Positions 8,794 through 17,993 of a DNA stretch of 50,985 nt are shown here, one piece after another. This DNA is from Hydrogenophaga sp. (lineage in GTDB: Bacteria; Pseudomonadota; Gammaproteobacteria; Burkholderiales; Burkholderiaceae_C), in the NCBI GenBank assembly GCA_020048405.1, contig JAIFMP010000045.1:1-50985 (forward strand), written 5' to 3'. Numbering within the stretch: position 1 is the first letter of the stretch; every line of letters begins with the position of its first letter. A model generated the notes under the pieces. That model was given only the letters and a program-made list of their open reading frames with translations. It made no database searches and had not been told where the DNA came from. The translations under genes were made by a program, and so were the position numbers.

Positions 8794-10302
8794 TCAGCGG
8801 GCTGCTGGGCGGATGATGACGATCTGCGCCATGTCCCCACGGTGAATCAGCACATCCACAGGCCGGGCCTTGTCAAGCTTGCCCACCACTGCTTCAAACT
8901 CACGCACAGAAGACACCTCTGTGCGGGCAATGGCAGAAATCACATCGCCCTCGCGCAAACCGGCACGTGCCGCAGGTCCTTCGGCAGACTCCACCCGCAC
9001 GCCACCTTTCACCTTGATTTCGCTGCGCTGCAGCTCGGTCAGGTCGCTCACACTGAGACCCAGCGCCTTGGTCGCCACAGACTGCGCTGGTTTGGGTTCG
9101 CTCGCTGATGGTTTTTTGGCGGTGCGGAACTCAGCCTCCACCTCGCCCACCACCACGGTCAGGTCTTTGTAGGCGCCACGGCGGAATACCGTTAGCGTGC
9201 TGCGGCTGCCAGGCTTGGTGTTACCCACCAAGCGAGGCAAGTCCACGGACTTGTCGATGGGCTTGCCATTGAACTTCACGATGATGTCGCCGGCCTCGAC
9301 ACCAGCCTTGGCGGCGGGCGAGTTGGGCTCCACACCGCGCACAAAAGCACCTTTGGCATCGCCCAGGCCCAGTGTTTCCGCCACGTCTTTTGACACCTGG
9401 TCGATCGAAACCCCAATGCGTCCCCGAGTAACCTTGCCATTGGCGCGCAACTGTTCAGACACGCGGATGGCCTCGTCGATGGGTATGGCAAAGGAAATGC
9501 CCATGAAACCACCCGAGCGTGAATAAATCTGGCTGTTGATGCCCACCACCTCTCCGCGCATGTTGATCAGCGGGCCGCCGGAGTTGCCGGGGTTGATGGC
9601 CACATCGGTCTGGATGAAAGGCAGGTAGTCACCCGTGTCGCGCTGCTTGGCGCTGACGATCCCGGCGGTGACGGAATTCTCCAGGCCAAACGGCGAACCG
9701 ATTGCCATGACCCACTCGCCCACGCGGATGCGGTTGGCATCGCCCATCTTCACGGCAGGCAAACCCAGCGCCTCGATTTTGACCACGGCCACGTCGGTGC
9801 GTTTGTCGGCCCCCACCACCTTAGCCTTGAACTCGCGTTTGTCGGGCAGCGTGACCAGCAGTTCGTCTGCGCCGTCCACCACGTGCGCATTAGTCATGAT
9901 GAAGCCGTCGGCCGACACGATAAATCCTGAACCCACACCCGATGGCCGCTCGTCGTCCTGGCCGCCACGCTCCTGGCGGGGTCCACGCTGGGCACCGGGA
10001 GGCACCGGGATACCAAACCGGCGGAAGAACTCCAGCATCTGCTCGTCAGGCGCTGCGCCACCGCCTTGGCCGACCTTGGTTCGTTCCATGGTCCGGATGT
10101 TGACCACAGAGGGACCAACCGAATCCACCAGGTCGGTGAAATCAGGCAGCCCTCTTACCAGGGGAGCCTGAGCGGGTGCCTGAGCCCAGGCTGGTGAGGC
10201 CGCCACGGTTGATGCCAAACCGACGGCCAGCAAGCCCATTTGAAGCCAGCGACTTGCGGGCGCCAGGGAAAACACAGGGGAAGTCGTCCTTGCTTGGATC
10301 AC
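8794..10302 (-). CDS. degP: Periplasmic serine protease DegP/MucD
   Basis: This is an HtrA-family protease and chaperone for misfolded envelope proteins. I chose the GTG at 10302 because AGGAG lies at the right spacing upstream and it yields a clean signal peptide (hydrophobic [11 protein letters not shown], cleavage near AWA-QA). An ATG at 10389 would add an implausible leader. The trypsin-like triad is visible as TNAHVV (His about 140), RTDVAVVK (Asp about 170) and NPGNSGGPL (Ser about 241). Two PDZ domains follow (about 275-370 and 400-500). It is the last gene of the sigma-E block, the place MucD takes in Pseudomonas, which supports a role in envelope stress and feedback on RseA. Confidence 0.95.
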   Translation of the reverse strand: MIQARTTSPVFSLAPASRWLQMGLLAVGLASTVAASPAWAQAPAQAPLVRGLPDFTDLVDSVGPSVVNIRTMERTKVGQGGGAAPDEQMLEFFRRFGIPVPPGAQRGPRQERGGQDDERPSGVGSGFIVSADGFIMTNAHVVDGADELLVTLPDKREFKAKVVGADKRTDVAVVKIEALGLPAVKMGDANRIRVGEWVMAIGSPFGLENSVTAGIVSAKQRDTGDYLPFIQTDVAINPGNSGGPLINMRGEVVGINSQIYSRSGGFMGISFAIPIDEAIRVSEQLRANGKVTRGRIGVSIDQVSKDVAETLGLGDAKGAFVRGVEPNSPAAKAGVEAGDIIVKFNGKPIDKSVDLPRLVGNTKPGSRSTLTVFRRGAYKDLTVVVGEVEAEFRTAKKPSASEPKPAQSVATKALGLSVSDLTELQRSEIKVKGGVRVESAEGPAARAGLREGDVISAIARTEVSSVREFEAVVGKLDKARPVDVLIHRGDMAQIVIIRPAAR

Positions 10303-10416
10303 GAAAAAGCTCCTGGATGAATGAGACAAAGTACCAGAACCGAGAGTGGGCCACATGCGAGCAGCACGAGCGATTTCAAGGGTCTTCATGGCCAAGTAGC
10401 CACTGCGTGCAGACAA

Positions 10417-11472
10417 TCAGCGAGACCGCTCGATGCGCTGTGCAAACGCACGCAAGGTGGCCGGTGGCACCTCGCCCACCACGGTCACCCAATGCTCCCC
10501 CAGCCGCCGGGCCAAGGAATGGGTGGCCCCCGTCGACATTTCGATCTCGTTGCCCTGGCGGGTGACATCAAACGGCTGCGCAAACACCGACACCGATGCC
10601 AACCCATCAGAAAACACCCATTGCATGGAAGATCCGGCGCGAGCACTTGCGCCGCCAACGCTCGCCTGCGGCTCCTGCACTGTGTGGCACGACACGGGTG
10701 AAAAGCCTGGCAAAGCCGCCGTCAGTTGCCACCCTTGGGCCTGAGGCGTGGTGGGCACGAGCCGGGTTTGCTGCAGCGTGTAACCGTCGCGGTCTTTCAT
10801 TTGCCGGATGAGTTGGTCCATTTTCACGGGCGCATTGAGTTGCAACTCTGAAAAAGCCACCTGTTCCAGCACGCGCCGCTCGGCATCCAGGGTTTGCAAC
10901 TTGACCATCAGACCGGTTTTCTTTTCGGTCCAGATGCGGTAACCAAACCGCAGATCGTCGCGCGGCAACAGGTCGAACACCTCGGTCTCGTGTCCCGCCA
11001 CGCGGTCGCCCTGTGGGGCTTGTTGGAGGCGATAGAAATCACCGAGGTTGGTGGCCTGTGCTTGCAACAGGTCGGGGAACAGGCCGAGCGACTCGCGCTT
11101 TTCCAACACGGCCACACGCGTTTCAGGCACAAAGGTGATGACATCATCGTTGCGGCGGATGGTTGTACGACGCGCGCCCGTGAGGGTTTCAACCCGCTCA
11201 AGCTGCTGGGTTCCATCGCACACATGCCACATGCGCGCTGAAGACATGCTGTTACCAGCCGTCACCACAAAAGTGCCCGAGTAGGCTCGCCGGCGCGACG
11301 CCTCGTGGGTTTTTCCCAGCCACTCCGCCAGATTGCGCTCAGCGGGTGCTGCACCTGCACGGGTTGGCGCAACCGCAGGTTGTGCGCCAGCATTTCCAAT
11401 AGCTATCAAACCATACGCAGCAAGCGCAAGAGACCAAAAAAACTTGTTTTTTACGGACAGGTGCATGTGCAT
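10417..11472 (-). CDS. rseB: Sigma-E regulatory protein RseB/MucB
   Basis: RseB is a periplasmic sensor that binds the anti-sigma factor RseA and shields it from DegS until lipid or porin signals arrive. The 351-residue product has an N-terminal signal sequence (KFFWSLALAAYGLIAIGNAGAQ region) and the two-domain MucB layout. The first is a LolA-like domain (AYSGTFVVTAG, MWHVCDG, TLTGARRTTIRRND, VITFVPE). The second is a smaller C-terminal domain with QWVFSDGLASVSVF. It lies between rseA and degP. Unusually, the hydrophobic core of the signal peptide, about residues 13-24, is encoded by a copy of the 35-bp dispersed repeat. Confidence 0.93.
   Translation of the reverse strand: MHMHLSVKNKFFWSLALAAYGLIAIGNAGAQPAVAPTRAGAAPAERNLAEWLGKTHEASRRRAYSGTFVVTAGNSMSSARMWHVCDGTQQLERVETLTGARRTTIRRNDDVITFVPETRVAVLEKRESLGLFPDLLQAQATNLGDFYRLQQAPQGDRVAGHETEVFDLLPRDDLRFGYRIWTEKKTGLMVKLQTLDAERRVLEQVAFSELQLNAPVKMDQLIRQMKDRDGYTLQQTRLVPTTPQAQGWQLTAALPGFSPVSCHTVQEPQASVGGASARAGSSMQWVFSDGLASVSVFAQPFDVTRQGNEIEMSTGATHSLARRLGEHWVTVVGEVPPATLRAFAQRIERSR
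11401..11435 (+). repeat. 35-bp dispersed repeat, copy 2 (inside rseB signal peptide)
   Basis: The plus strand reads AGCTATCAAACC... to ...CAAGCGCAAGAGACC, followed by an A run. It matches the other copies in the AGCT, AA (8-9) and GCG (24-26) positions with no indels. It lies within the rseB coding sequence on the opposite strand, in the same codon phase as the copy in hemD, and encodes SLALAAYGLIA of the leader peptide. Confidence 0.5.
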
Positions 11473-11505
11473 GGATGTATGGGGCGACGTGCGCGAAGGT
11501 AAGAG

Positions 11506-12237
11506 TCAGCGCTGGTTGGCATCCATAGTGGCCGTGCGCAAGAAACCCGCTGGCACCTGCAGCGCGGATGCACCACCGAGCTGGCGATGGGTTTGCATCA
11601 GTTCTTCAAGGCGCGCATCGCGCAGCACCTTACCCTGCGGCGTGTTGACCCAGACCGGTTCTGCTTGCGCCACCACCGACACGGCTGCGGCAACTTTGGT
11701 TTGAGAAAGAGGTGCAACAGGTGCTGCGGCCAACACACCCTCACGCCCTCCCAGCCCTACTCCAGCCAAACCCCAAGACACAGCCAGCACGGCCACGCAC
11801 GCGGCAGCACCGGAGGCCATCTTCCAGCGGAACACCCCTTCGTTGGCGGCGTGCTGCCGGGCCGATGGCGAAACGGAGCTGACCGCCGGTGCAGGCACCT
11901 GAGTCAAGGCACCCCGGGCTTGGGCAAGCTGCGTCACACGCCGGGCAAACTCGGTACTTTCGTGGGTGCTGACACAGGAGCCGGCCGAGTTCCATGTTTC
12001 ACCGCTGGCCCCCGCACGCAACACATCTCCGATCACGTGGTAGCAGTGCCAGGTGGCCTGGCATTCTTCAGAGCCGACTGCACCGTTCGCCCAAGCGTGG
12101 GACCATTCGCTGGTATCCGATTCCCCATCCATGAGCGCCGATACCGCCAGAAAATGGGACTCAGACGACGACATTGACACATGGGGATCGGGCTGGGCAG
12201 ATGCTGATAGGTTCATGGTAGCTACTTTCGATTGCAT
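11506..12237 (-). CDS. rseA: Anti-sigma-E factor RseA/MucA
   Basis: RseA is a single-pass inner-membrane protein that sequesters sigma-E and is destroyed by regulated proteolysis during envelope stress. The 243-residue product has an N-terminal cytoplasmic domain with ISALMDGE-like sequence (VSALMDGESDTSEW) and WHCYHVIGDVLR, the pattern expected of RseA N domains. A Pro/Ser-rich linker follows, then one membrane segment at about residues 141-161 (SGAAACVAVLAVSWGLAG), then a periplasmic part. The start at 12237 lies 7 nt after rpoE; ATGs at 12216 and 12174 are alternatives. Position rather than strong similarity carries much of this call, since RseA diverges quickly. Confidence 0.88.
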   Translation of the reverse strand: MQSKVATMNLSASAQPDPHVSMSSSESHFLAVSALMDGESDTSEWSHAWANGAVGSEECQATWHCYHVIGDVLRAGASGETWNSAGSCVSTHESTEFARRVTQLAQARGALTQVPAPAVSSVSPSARQHAANEGVFRWKMASGAAACVAVLAVSWGLAGVGLGGREGVLAAAPVAPLSQTKVAAAVSVVAQAEPVWVNTPQGKVLRDARLEELMQTHRQLGGASALQVPAGFLRTATMDANQR

Positions 12238-12244
12238 GGCCGCT

Positions 12245-12925
12245 TCACCAGCGTTTGCCTGTCTGACGGTCGAGCATGGGTTTGATGCGCACGGAAATCG
12301 CCTCACGCGCCCTGAAAATCCGGGACCGCACGGTACCGATGGGGCATTCCAGCGCTTGCGCAATGTCCTCGTAGCTCATTCCCTCGATTTCTCGCAAGGT
12401 GATGGCTTGGCGAAGTTCTTCAGGCAAAGCATCCATGACAGCATTGACGGCTTGGGCAATTTCTTTGCTGGCCAACACCGCTTCGGGGGTTTCGGTGTCT
12501 GCGGCCGCCCAACTTAGTTCGGTGTCCTGCGAAGAAGTTTCATCGTCATCCCCCGAATTCAAGGCTGACATCACCACCACCGGATTGCGCTTCATGTCCA
12601 GCAAGTGCTTTTTGGCCGTGTTGACCGCAATGCGGTACAGCCAGGTGTAGAACTGGGAATCGCCCCGGAAATTCCCCATGGCGCGGTACGCACGGATGAA
12701 TGTTTCCTGTGCAATGTCAGGTATCAGGTCCACATCGCGAACCATCCGTCCGATGAGGCGCTCCACCCGCCGTTGGTATTTGATGACCAAGAGCTCGAAC
12801 GCTTTTGATTCGCCGCCAACGGCACGCCGCACCAGTTCGGCATCGGCATCGACCGCCCGAGCCACGGGGGGGGCGGCATCTTGGGCAGGTTGAGGGGAAA
12901 CTGACGGTGGGGGGGCAGAAGTCAT
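12245..12925 (-). CDS. rpoE: RNA polymerase sigma factor sigma-E (RpoE/AlgU)
   Basis: This is an extracytoplasmic-function sigma factor for envelope stress. The 226-residue product has a Pro/Ala-rich N-terminal tail of about 30 residues, then region 2 (AFELLVIKYQRRVERLIGRMV, DIAQETFIRAYRAMGNFRGDSQFYTWLYRIAVNTAKKHL). Region 4 carries the DNA-binding helices (LPEELRQAITLREIEGMSYEDIAQALECPIGTVRSRIFRARE). It heads an rpoE-rseA-rseB-degP operon, the standard arrangement, with 7 nt to rseA. The start at 12925 is preferred because upstream codons overlap non-conserved sequence. A TATATT hexamer about 30 bases upstream could be a -10 element, but no clear sigma-E-type promoter was found. Confidence 0.96.
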   Translation of the reverse strand: MTSAPPPSVSPQPAQDAAPPVARAVDADAELVRRAVGGESKAFELLVIKYQRRVERLIGRMVRDVDLIPDIAQETFIRAYRAMGNFRGDSQFYTWLYRIAVNTAKKHLLDMKRNPVVVMSALNSGDDDETSSQDTELSWAAADTETPEAVLASKEIAQAVNAVMDALPEELRQAITLREIEGMSYEDIAQALECPIGTVRSRIFRAREAISVRIKPMLDRQTGKRW

Positions 12926-12985
12926 GGCAGGTTCAGGCGCGCGAATATACCCGAGTCGCGGTTTGCCGCAGTCATCAGCCAACCC

Positions 12986-13480
12986 TCAGTCAGCGTGGCT
13001 GGCCAGGGCACGGCGCAAAGCCAACCATCGGTCGGGGGCGCGGCGGGCCTCCACACACAACCACATGTGGCGGCCACGGCCAGCAGCGTCGACACGCACG
13101 GTCAGCAAGCCCCGGCTGCGGCCCATCCACATGCACCTCACTCCGGCCAAAGACTGGCCTTGGGGTGACACCAAACCGCCCCACCACCAGCCTGAAGCCA
13201 CAGACTGCATGCGTTCGGAGGAGTCAACCGCCTCAAGCAAAGGGTCCCATGTCAACCATCCACATGGCAACTGCCACCAAACCCAGGCAGCCCCACCCAA
13301 GGTCAGCACCCACATGGCTGACGCAATCCACCAGCGCGAGAACACCCAAGCACCGGTGGGCCACCATGCAAACCAAGCTCCCGCCTGCAATACCACGGCC
13401 ACCCCGGCCATCGCCAGCCAACACACACCCCAAAACGCACAACGCCCCACCGGGAAAGACACCGATGGGGCGTTGTGCAT
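12986..13480 (-). CDS. Small Trp-rich membrane protein, function unknown
   Basis: The product is about 164 residues from the ATG at 13480; an upstream in-frame start overlaps fabF and is less likely. It has two adjacent hydrophobic segments (WGVCWLAMAGVAVVLQAGAWFAWW and WWIASAMWVLTLGGAAWVWW) and a soluble C-terminal half ending in RRAPDRWLALRRALASHAD. Eighteen or so tryptophans make it unusual in composition. The two-helix hairpin plus soluble tail resembles the general build of YgfX/CptA-like proteins, but I see no defining motif and do not claim that family. It lies between fabF and rpoE, on the same strand as both. Confidence 0.7.
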   Translation of the reverse strand: MHNAPSVSFPVGRCAFWGVCWLAMAGVAVVLQAGAWFAWWPTGAWVFSRWWIASAMWVLTLGGAAWVWWQLPCGWLTWDPLLEAVDSSERMQSVASGWWWGGLVSPQGQSLAGVRCMWMGRSRGLLTVRVDAAGRGRHMWLCVEARRAPDRWLALRRALASHAD

Positions 13481-13505
13481 GGGGTAGCAGAGCGATGTAT
13501 CGGAT

Positions 13506-14753
13506 TCAGGTGAAACGCTTGAACACCAGCGAGCCGTTGGTGCCGCCAAACCCGAAATTGTTCTTCAATGCCACATCGATCTTCATGTCACGGGCGGTGT
13601 TGGCGCAATAGTCCAAGTCGCACTCGGGATCTTGGTTGAATATGTTGATGGTAGGCGGACTTTTCTGGTGATACAGCGCCAGCACAGTGAACAAGCTTTC
13701 CAGTCCACCCGCGCCACCCAGCAAGTGGCCAGTCATGGACTTGGTGGAATTGACCACCACCTTGTGTGCATGCTCGCCCAACGCTGCTTTGATGGCCTTT
13801 GTCTCGTTCACATCACCCAGCGGAGTGGATGTGCCATGAGCGTTGAGGTAATCAACCTGATCTGCGTTCACACCTGCGTTGGCCAGCGCGTTGACCATGG
13901 CACGGCGAGGACCATCCATGCTGGGCGCTGTCATGTGGCCGGCGTCAGCACTCATTCCATAGCCCGATACTTCGGCATATATGCGGGCACCGCGTGCTTT
14001 GGCATGTTCGTAAGACTCCAACACCATCACACCAGCCCCCTCTCCCAGCACAAAGCCATCGCGATCTTTGTCCCAGGGGCGGGATGCCGTGGCGGGATCG
14101 TCGTTGCGGGTACTGAGTGCACGCATGGCGGCAAAACCACCCACACCCAAAGGCGACACGGTGGCTTCCGAGCCGCCAGCCACGATCACATCGGCATCGC
14201 CGTATTCGATCTTGCGGCTGGCCTCACCAATGCAATGCAGACCGGTCGTACAAGCGGTCACCACAGCCAGGTTGGGGCCTTTGAAGCCAAAACGCATCGA
14301 CACATGACCAGAGATCATGTTGATGATGGACGCTGGTACAAAAAACGGGGAAATGCGGCGGGGGCCACGCGCATTGAATTCGTCTCGCATCGATTCGATC
14401 AGTGGCAAGCCGCCAATGCCCGAACCAATGATGCAACCGATGCGGTTGGCCGTTTCCTCATCCAGCGCATCGCCCACGGGCAAGCCTGCATCGGCCACGG
14501 CCTGCGCGGCAGCCGCGACACCGAAGTGGATGAAGCTGTCCATCGTGCGCGCTTCTTTGGCGCTGATGTATGACTCAAGGTCGAAATTTTTGACCTCGCC
14601 AGCCACTTTGCACGCAAAGGCTGACGTGTCGAATTTGCTGATCAACCCGATGCCCGAGCGACCGGCCAATATATTGGCCCACGCATCGGGAACGGTGTTG
14701 CCCACAGGGCTCACGCAGCCCAGGCCCGTCACCACCACACGGCGGCGGCTCAT
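13506..14753 (-). CDS. fabF: 3-oxoacyl-ACP synthase II
   Basis: FabF condenses malonyl-ACP with acyl-ACP in fatty-acid elongation and controls the C16:1 to C18:1 step. The 415-residue product shows the thiolase-fold catalytic triad: Cys in VVTACTTGLH (Cys168), His in LNAHGTSTPLGD, and His in KSMTGHLLGGAGG. The C-terminal NNFGFGGTNGSLVFKR is also typical. The start at 14753 (MSRRRVVVTGLG) matches the family N-terminus. It lies 94 nt downstream of acpP at the end of the fab block. Confidence 0.97.
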   Translation of the reverse strand: MSRRRVVVTGLGCVSPVGNTVPDAWANILAGRSGIGLISKFDTSAFACKVAGEVKNFDLESYISAKEARTMDSFIHFGVAAAAQAVADAGLPVGDALDEETANRIGCIIGSGIGGLPLIESMRDEFNARGPRRISPFFVPASIINMISGHVSMRFGFKGPNLAVVTACTTGLHCIGEASRKIEYGDADVIVAGGSEATVSPLGVGGFAAMRALSTRNDDPATASRPWDKDRDGFVLGEGAGVMVLESYEHAKARGARIYAEVSGYGMSADAGHMTAPSMDGPRRAMVNALANAGVNADQVDYLNAHGTSTPLGDVNETKAIKAALGEHAHKVVVNSTKSMTGHLLGGAGGLESLFTVLALYHQKSPPTINIFNQDPECDLDYCANTARDMKIDVALKNNFGFGGTNGSLVFKRFT

Positions 14754-14847
14754 GCCTGCCTCCCGAACGACGCGTGGCGGGTGTGAGACTGCTCCCACTC
14801 AAGGTGAAAGCGCTTGTCTGGGAAGGCCCTGCGGCAGCACATGGTCA

Positions 14848-15126
<279 letters not shown>

Positions 15127-15209
15127 TTAGCTGCGGCCAGGGAGTTGCCCCTGACCGGCCCGCCGGGCGACTGACCAACGACGTTTGTTTGCAGCCATGT
15201 TCAAACCCG

Positions 15210-15959
15210 TCAGGACATGAACATGCCTCCGTTGACATGCAGTTCCTGCCCGGTGACATAAGCGGCCAGCGGGCTCGCCAGATAAGCGACAGCATGGGCA
15301 ATGTCAGCGGGCTTACCCAAGTGCCCCAGAGGAATTTGGGACAACAGGGCTTTTTGCTGCTCTTCAGGCAAAGCGGAAGTCATGTCGGTCTCGATGAAAC
15401 CGGGAGCCACGCAATTGACGGTGATGTTGCGGCTGCCGAGTTCGCGGGCCAAGGCACGCGTCATGCCAGCCACACCAGCCTTGGCCGCCGCGTAATTGGC
15501 TTGCCCAGGGTTACCAGATGCCCCCACGACACTGGTGATGCTGATGATGCGGCCGTAGCGTTGTTTCATCATGGGCCGGATAACGGCGCGGCTCATGCGG
15601 AACACGGCTTTGAGGTTGGTGTCGAGCACCGCATCCCAGTCTTCGTCTTTCAGACGCATGGCCAACATGTCGCGGGTGATACCGGCGTTGTTCACCAGCA
15701 CATGCAGGGCACCGTGCTCTTTCACGATAGCGTCAATCAAAGCCTCGGCGGCAACGGCATCGTTCACATTGAGGTTGGCACCACGGCAACCAGGGTATGC
15801 GGCCAAGGCTGTGCTGATTTTGGCAGCACCATCGTCCGATGTGGCCGTACCAATCACCTTCAGTCCTTTGCGGGCCAGGTCGAGCGCAATGGCCGCGCCA
15901 ATACCGCGCGACGCGCCAGTGACCAGGGCCAATTGCCCTTCAAACTTGATGTCGCTCAT
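15210..15959 (-). CDS. fabG: 3-oxoacyl-ACP reductase
   Basis: FabG reduces beta-ketoacyl-ACP with NADPH. It is a short-chain dehydrogenase of 249 residues with the nucleotide-binding TGASRGIG (residues 14-21), the NNAG motif in LVNNAGITRDML, the catalytic Ser in SITSVVGASGNPGQ, and the YxxxK pair in NYAAAKAG. The C-terminus YVTGQELHVNGGMFMS is diagnostic for FabG rather than other dehydrogenases. Its start overlaps the fabD stop by 4 nt, and acpP follows after 122 nt. Confidence 0.97.
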   Translation of the reverse strand: MSDIKFEGQLALVTGASRGIGAAIALDLARKGLKVIGTATSDDGAAKISTALAAYPGCRGANLNVNDAVAAEALIDAIVKEHGALHVLVNNAGITRDMLAMRLKDEDWDAVLDTNLKAVFRMSRAVIRPMMKQRYGRIISITSVVGASGNPGQANYAAAKAGVAGMTRALARELGSRNITVNCVAPGFIETDMTSALPEEQQKALLSQIPLGHLGKPADIAHAVAYLASPLAAYVTGQELHVNGGMFMS

Positions 15960-16906
15960 GCCAGGTGACCTTTCACATCAGCCAAGGTGGCCGGGTCGTA
16001 GAGAGCAAGCCCCGTCAGTTCGGGGTCGATGCGCTTGACCATGCCAGCAAGCACCTTGCCTGGACCACACTCCACCAGCGTATGGATGCCCTGGGCCTTG
16101 ATGGCCTTGACACATTCCACCCAGCGCACGGGGCCGAAGGCTTGGCGGTAAAGCGCATCGCGGATGGCATCGGCGTCGGTCTGCACCGCTACGTCGATGT
16201 TGTTGACCACGGAAATCTGGGCGCGGGCAAACACCGTCTCGGCCAGTTTGGCCTTCAGGCGTTCGGCCGCAGGCTTCATGAGGCTAGAGTGGAAAGGGGC
16301 TGACACTGGCAGTGGCAACGCACGTTTGGCGCCGCTGGCTTTAAGCACTTCACACGCTTTTTCCACCGCAGCTTTGCTGCCCGCAATCACGGTTTGGTCG
16401 GGGTCGTTGAAGTTCACAGCCTCCACCACCTCACCCGAGCCAGCGGGAAAAAGGGCTTGAACCTCGGCGCAACCCGCCATCACAGCTTGGGCATCCATAC
16501 CGAGAATGGCGGCCATGGCCCCTACGCCAACGGGCACAGCGTCCTGCATGGCAGCAGCACGAAAACGCACCAGTGGAGCAGCCTGCGCCAACGTCAACAC
16601 GCCAGACGCCACCAGTGCTGAATACTCGCCCAGGGAATGGCCTGCCACGACGGCTGGCACAGCGCCGCCTTCGGCCACCCAGGCACGGTAGGCGGCAACC
16701 CCGGCGACAAGCATCACGGGCTGGGTGTTGGTGGTCAGAGCCAGGGCCTCTTTGGGGCCAACCTGGATCAATTGACCGACGTCTTCACCCAAGGCATCGG
16801 AGGCCTCTTGAAGCGTGGCCGTGACGGCGGGGTGATCACCCCAAGCGTCAAGCATGCCCACTGCCTGAGAACCTTGACCGGGGAATACAAATGCAAATGC
16901 GCTCAT
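15956..16906 (-). CDS. fabD: Malonyl-CoA:ACP transacylase
   Basis: FabD loads malonate from CoA onto ACP. The 316-residue protein begins FAFVFPGQGSQAVGM and has the nucleophile elbow GHSLGEYSAL with Ser91. The catalytic His lies in PVSAPFHSSLM and the family C-terminal GPGKVLAGMVKRI is present. It lies between fabH and fabG. The 49-nt gap to fabH is strikingly AT-rich for this genome (TTTTAATATAAAAG just before the start), which might mark an internal promoter or simply an unstructured start region. Confidence 0.97.
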   Translation of the reverse strand: MSAFAFVFPGQGSQAVGMLDAWGDHPAVTATLQEASDALGEDVGQLIQVGPKEALALTTNTQPVMLVAGVAAYRAWVAEGGAVPAVVAGHSLGEYSALVASGVLTLAQAAPLVRFRAAAMQDAVPVGVGAMAAILGMDAQAVMAGCAEVQALFPAGSGEVVEAVNFNDPDQTVIAGSKAAVEKACEVLKASGAKRALPLPVSAPFHSSLMKPAAERLKAKLAETVFARAQISVVNNIDVAVQTDADAIRDALYRQAFGPVRWVECVKAIKAQGIHTLVECGPGKVLAGMVKRIDPELTGLALYDPATLADVKGHLA

Positions 16907-16955
16907 CTTTTATATTAAAACAGGTTCTATCGCATAACTGTATTTGACTTACAGC

Positions 16956-17975
16956 TCACATTTTCACCAAAACTGCACCCCAGGTGAAACCACCGCCCAC
17001 ACCCTCCATCAACACAGTCTGGCCTGGCTTGACCAGGCCGCCACGCACAGCGTGGTCCAAAGCCAGGGGGATGGATGCAGCCGAGGTGTTGCCGTGCTGA
17101 TCGACGGTGACCACCACTTTGTCCATGGGCAATTTCAACTTGCGTGCCGTGCTTTGCATGATGCGGATGTTGGCCTGGTGGGGCACCAGCCAATCCACAT
17201 CGGCTTCGGTTTTGCCTGCTTTGGCCAGCACGGCGCGGGCAGCGTCCTCCAGCACGCCCACCGCCAGCTTGAACACCGCCTGGCCATCCATTTTCAGCAG
17301 GGGATCACCCAGCACAGCACCGCCGCAGACGGTGCCAGGAACACACAAAATGCCGGTGTGTTTGCCATCGGCATGGATATCGGAGGCCAGAATGCCTGCA
17401 CCGCTGCCATCGTGTTCGCACGCTTCCAACACCACGGCACCAGCGCCATCCCCAAACAGCACGCAGGTGGTGCGGTCGTTGAAATCCAGGATGCGGGAAA
17501 ACACCTCGGCGCCCACCACCAGCGCCTTGGTTGCCGTGCCGGTCTTGATGAGCGAATCGGCCACCGTCAAGGCGTAGATGAAGCCACTGCACACGGCCTG
17601 AACGTCAAACGCAGCGCCACCGGCCCCGCTGGCATCGCCTTCGGCCAGGGCCGCCTGGGTTAGCTTGTGCTGCAGGATGGTGGCGGTGGACGGGAAGACC
17701 ATGTCGGGTGTGGACGTGGCCAGCACGATCAGATCAATGTCGGATACCTTGAGCCCTGCCGCAGCCAATGCAGCGCGACAGGCCTGGAAAGCCAAGTCAC
17801 TGGCTTGCATGCCGTCGGCCACGAAATGCCGATTGCGAATACCGGTGCGTTCGACGATCCATTCGTCGCTGCTGTCGAGTCCGCGCGCCGCCAGCAGTTC
17901 GACCATGTCTGCATTGCTCAAACGTCGGGGAGGCAACGCACTGCCTGTGCCTGAAATACGGGAAAAACGTGCCAT
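16956..17975 (-). CDS. fabH: 3-oxoacyl-ACP synthase III
   Basis: FabH starts fatty-acid synthesis by condensing acetyl-CoA with malonyl-ACP. The 339-residue protein carries the Cys-His-Asn triad: Cys129 in [10 protein letters not shown], His in [12 protein letters not shown], and Asn in [12 protein letters not shown]. It ends with [16 protein letters not shown], the usual family ending. It lies 18 nt downstream of plsX in the usual plsX-fabH-fabD order. Confidence 0.97.
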   Translation of the reverse strand: MARFSRISGTGSALPPRRLSNADMVELLAARGLDSSDEWIVERTGIRNRHFVADGMQASDLAFQACRAALAAAGLKVSDIDLIVLATSTPDMVFPSTATILQHKLTQAALAEGDASGAGGAAFDVQAVCSGFIYALTVADSLIKTGTATKALVVGAEVFSRILDFNDRTTCVLFGDGAGAVVLEACEHDGSGAGILASDIHADGKHTGILCVPGTVCGGAVLGDPLLKMDGQAVFKLAVGVLEDAARAVLAKAGKTEADVDWLVPHQANIRIMQSTARKLKLPMDKVVVTVDQHGNTSAASIPLALDHAVRGGLVKPGQTVLMEGVGGGFTWGAVLVKM

Positions 17976-17993
17976 GAAAGAAACTCGGTTGTC

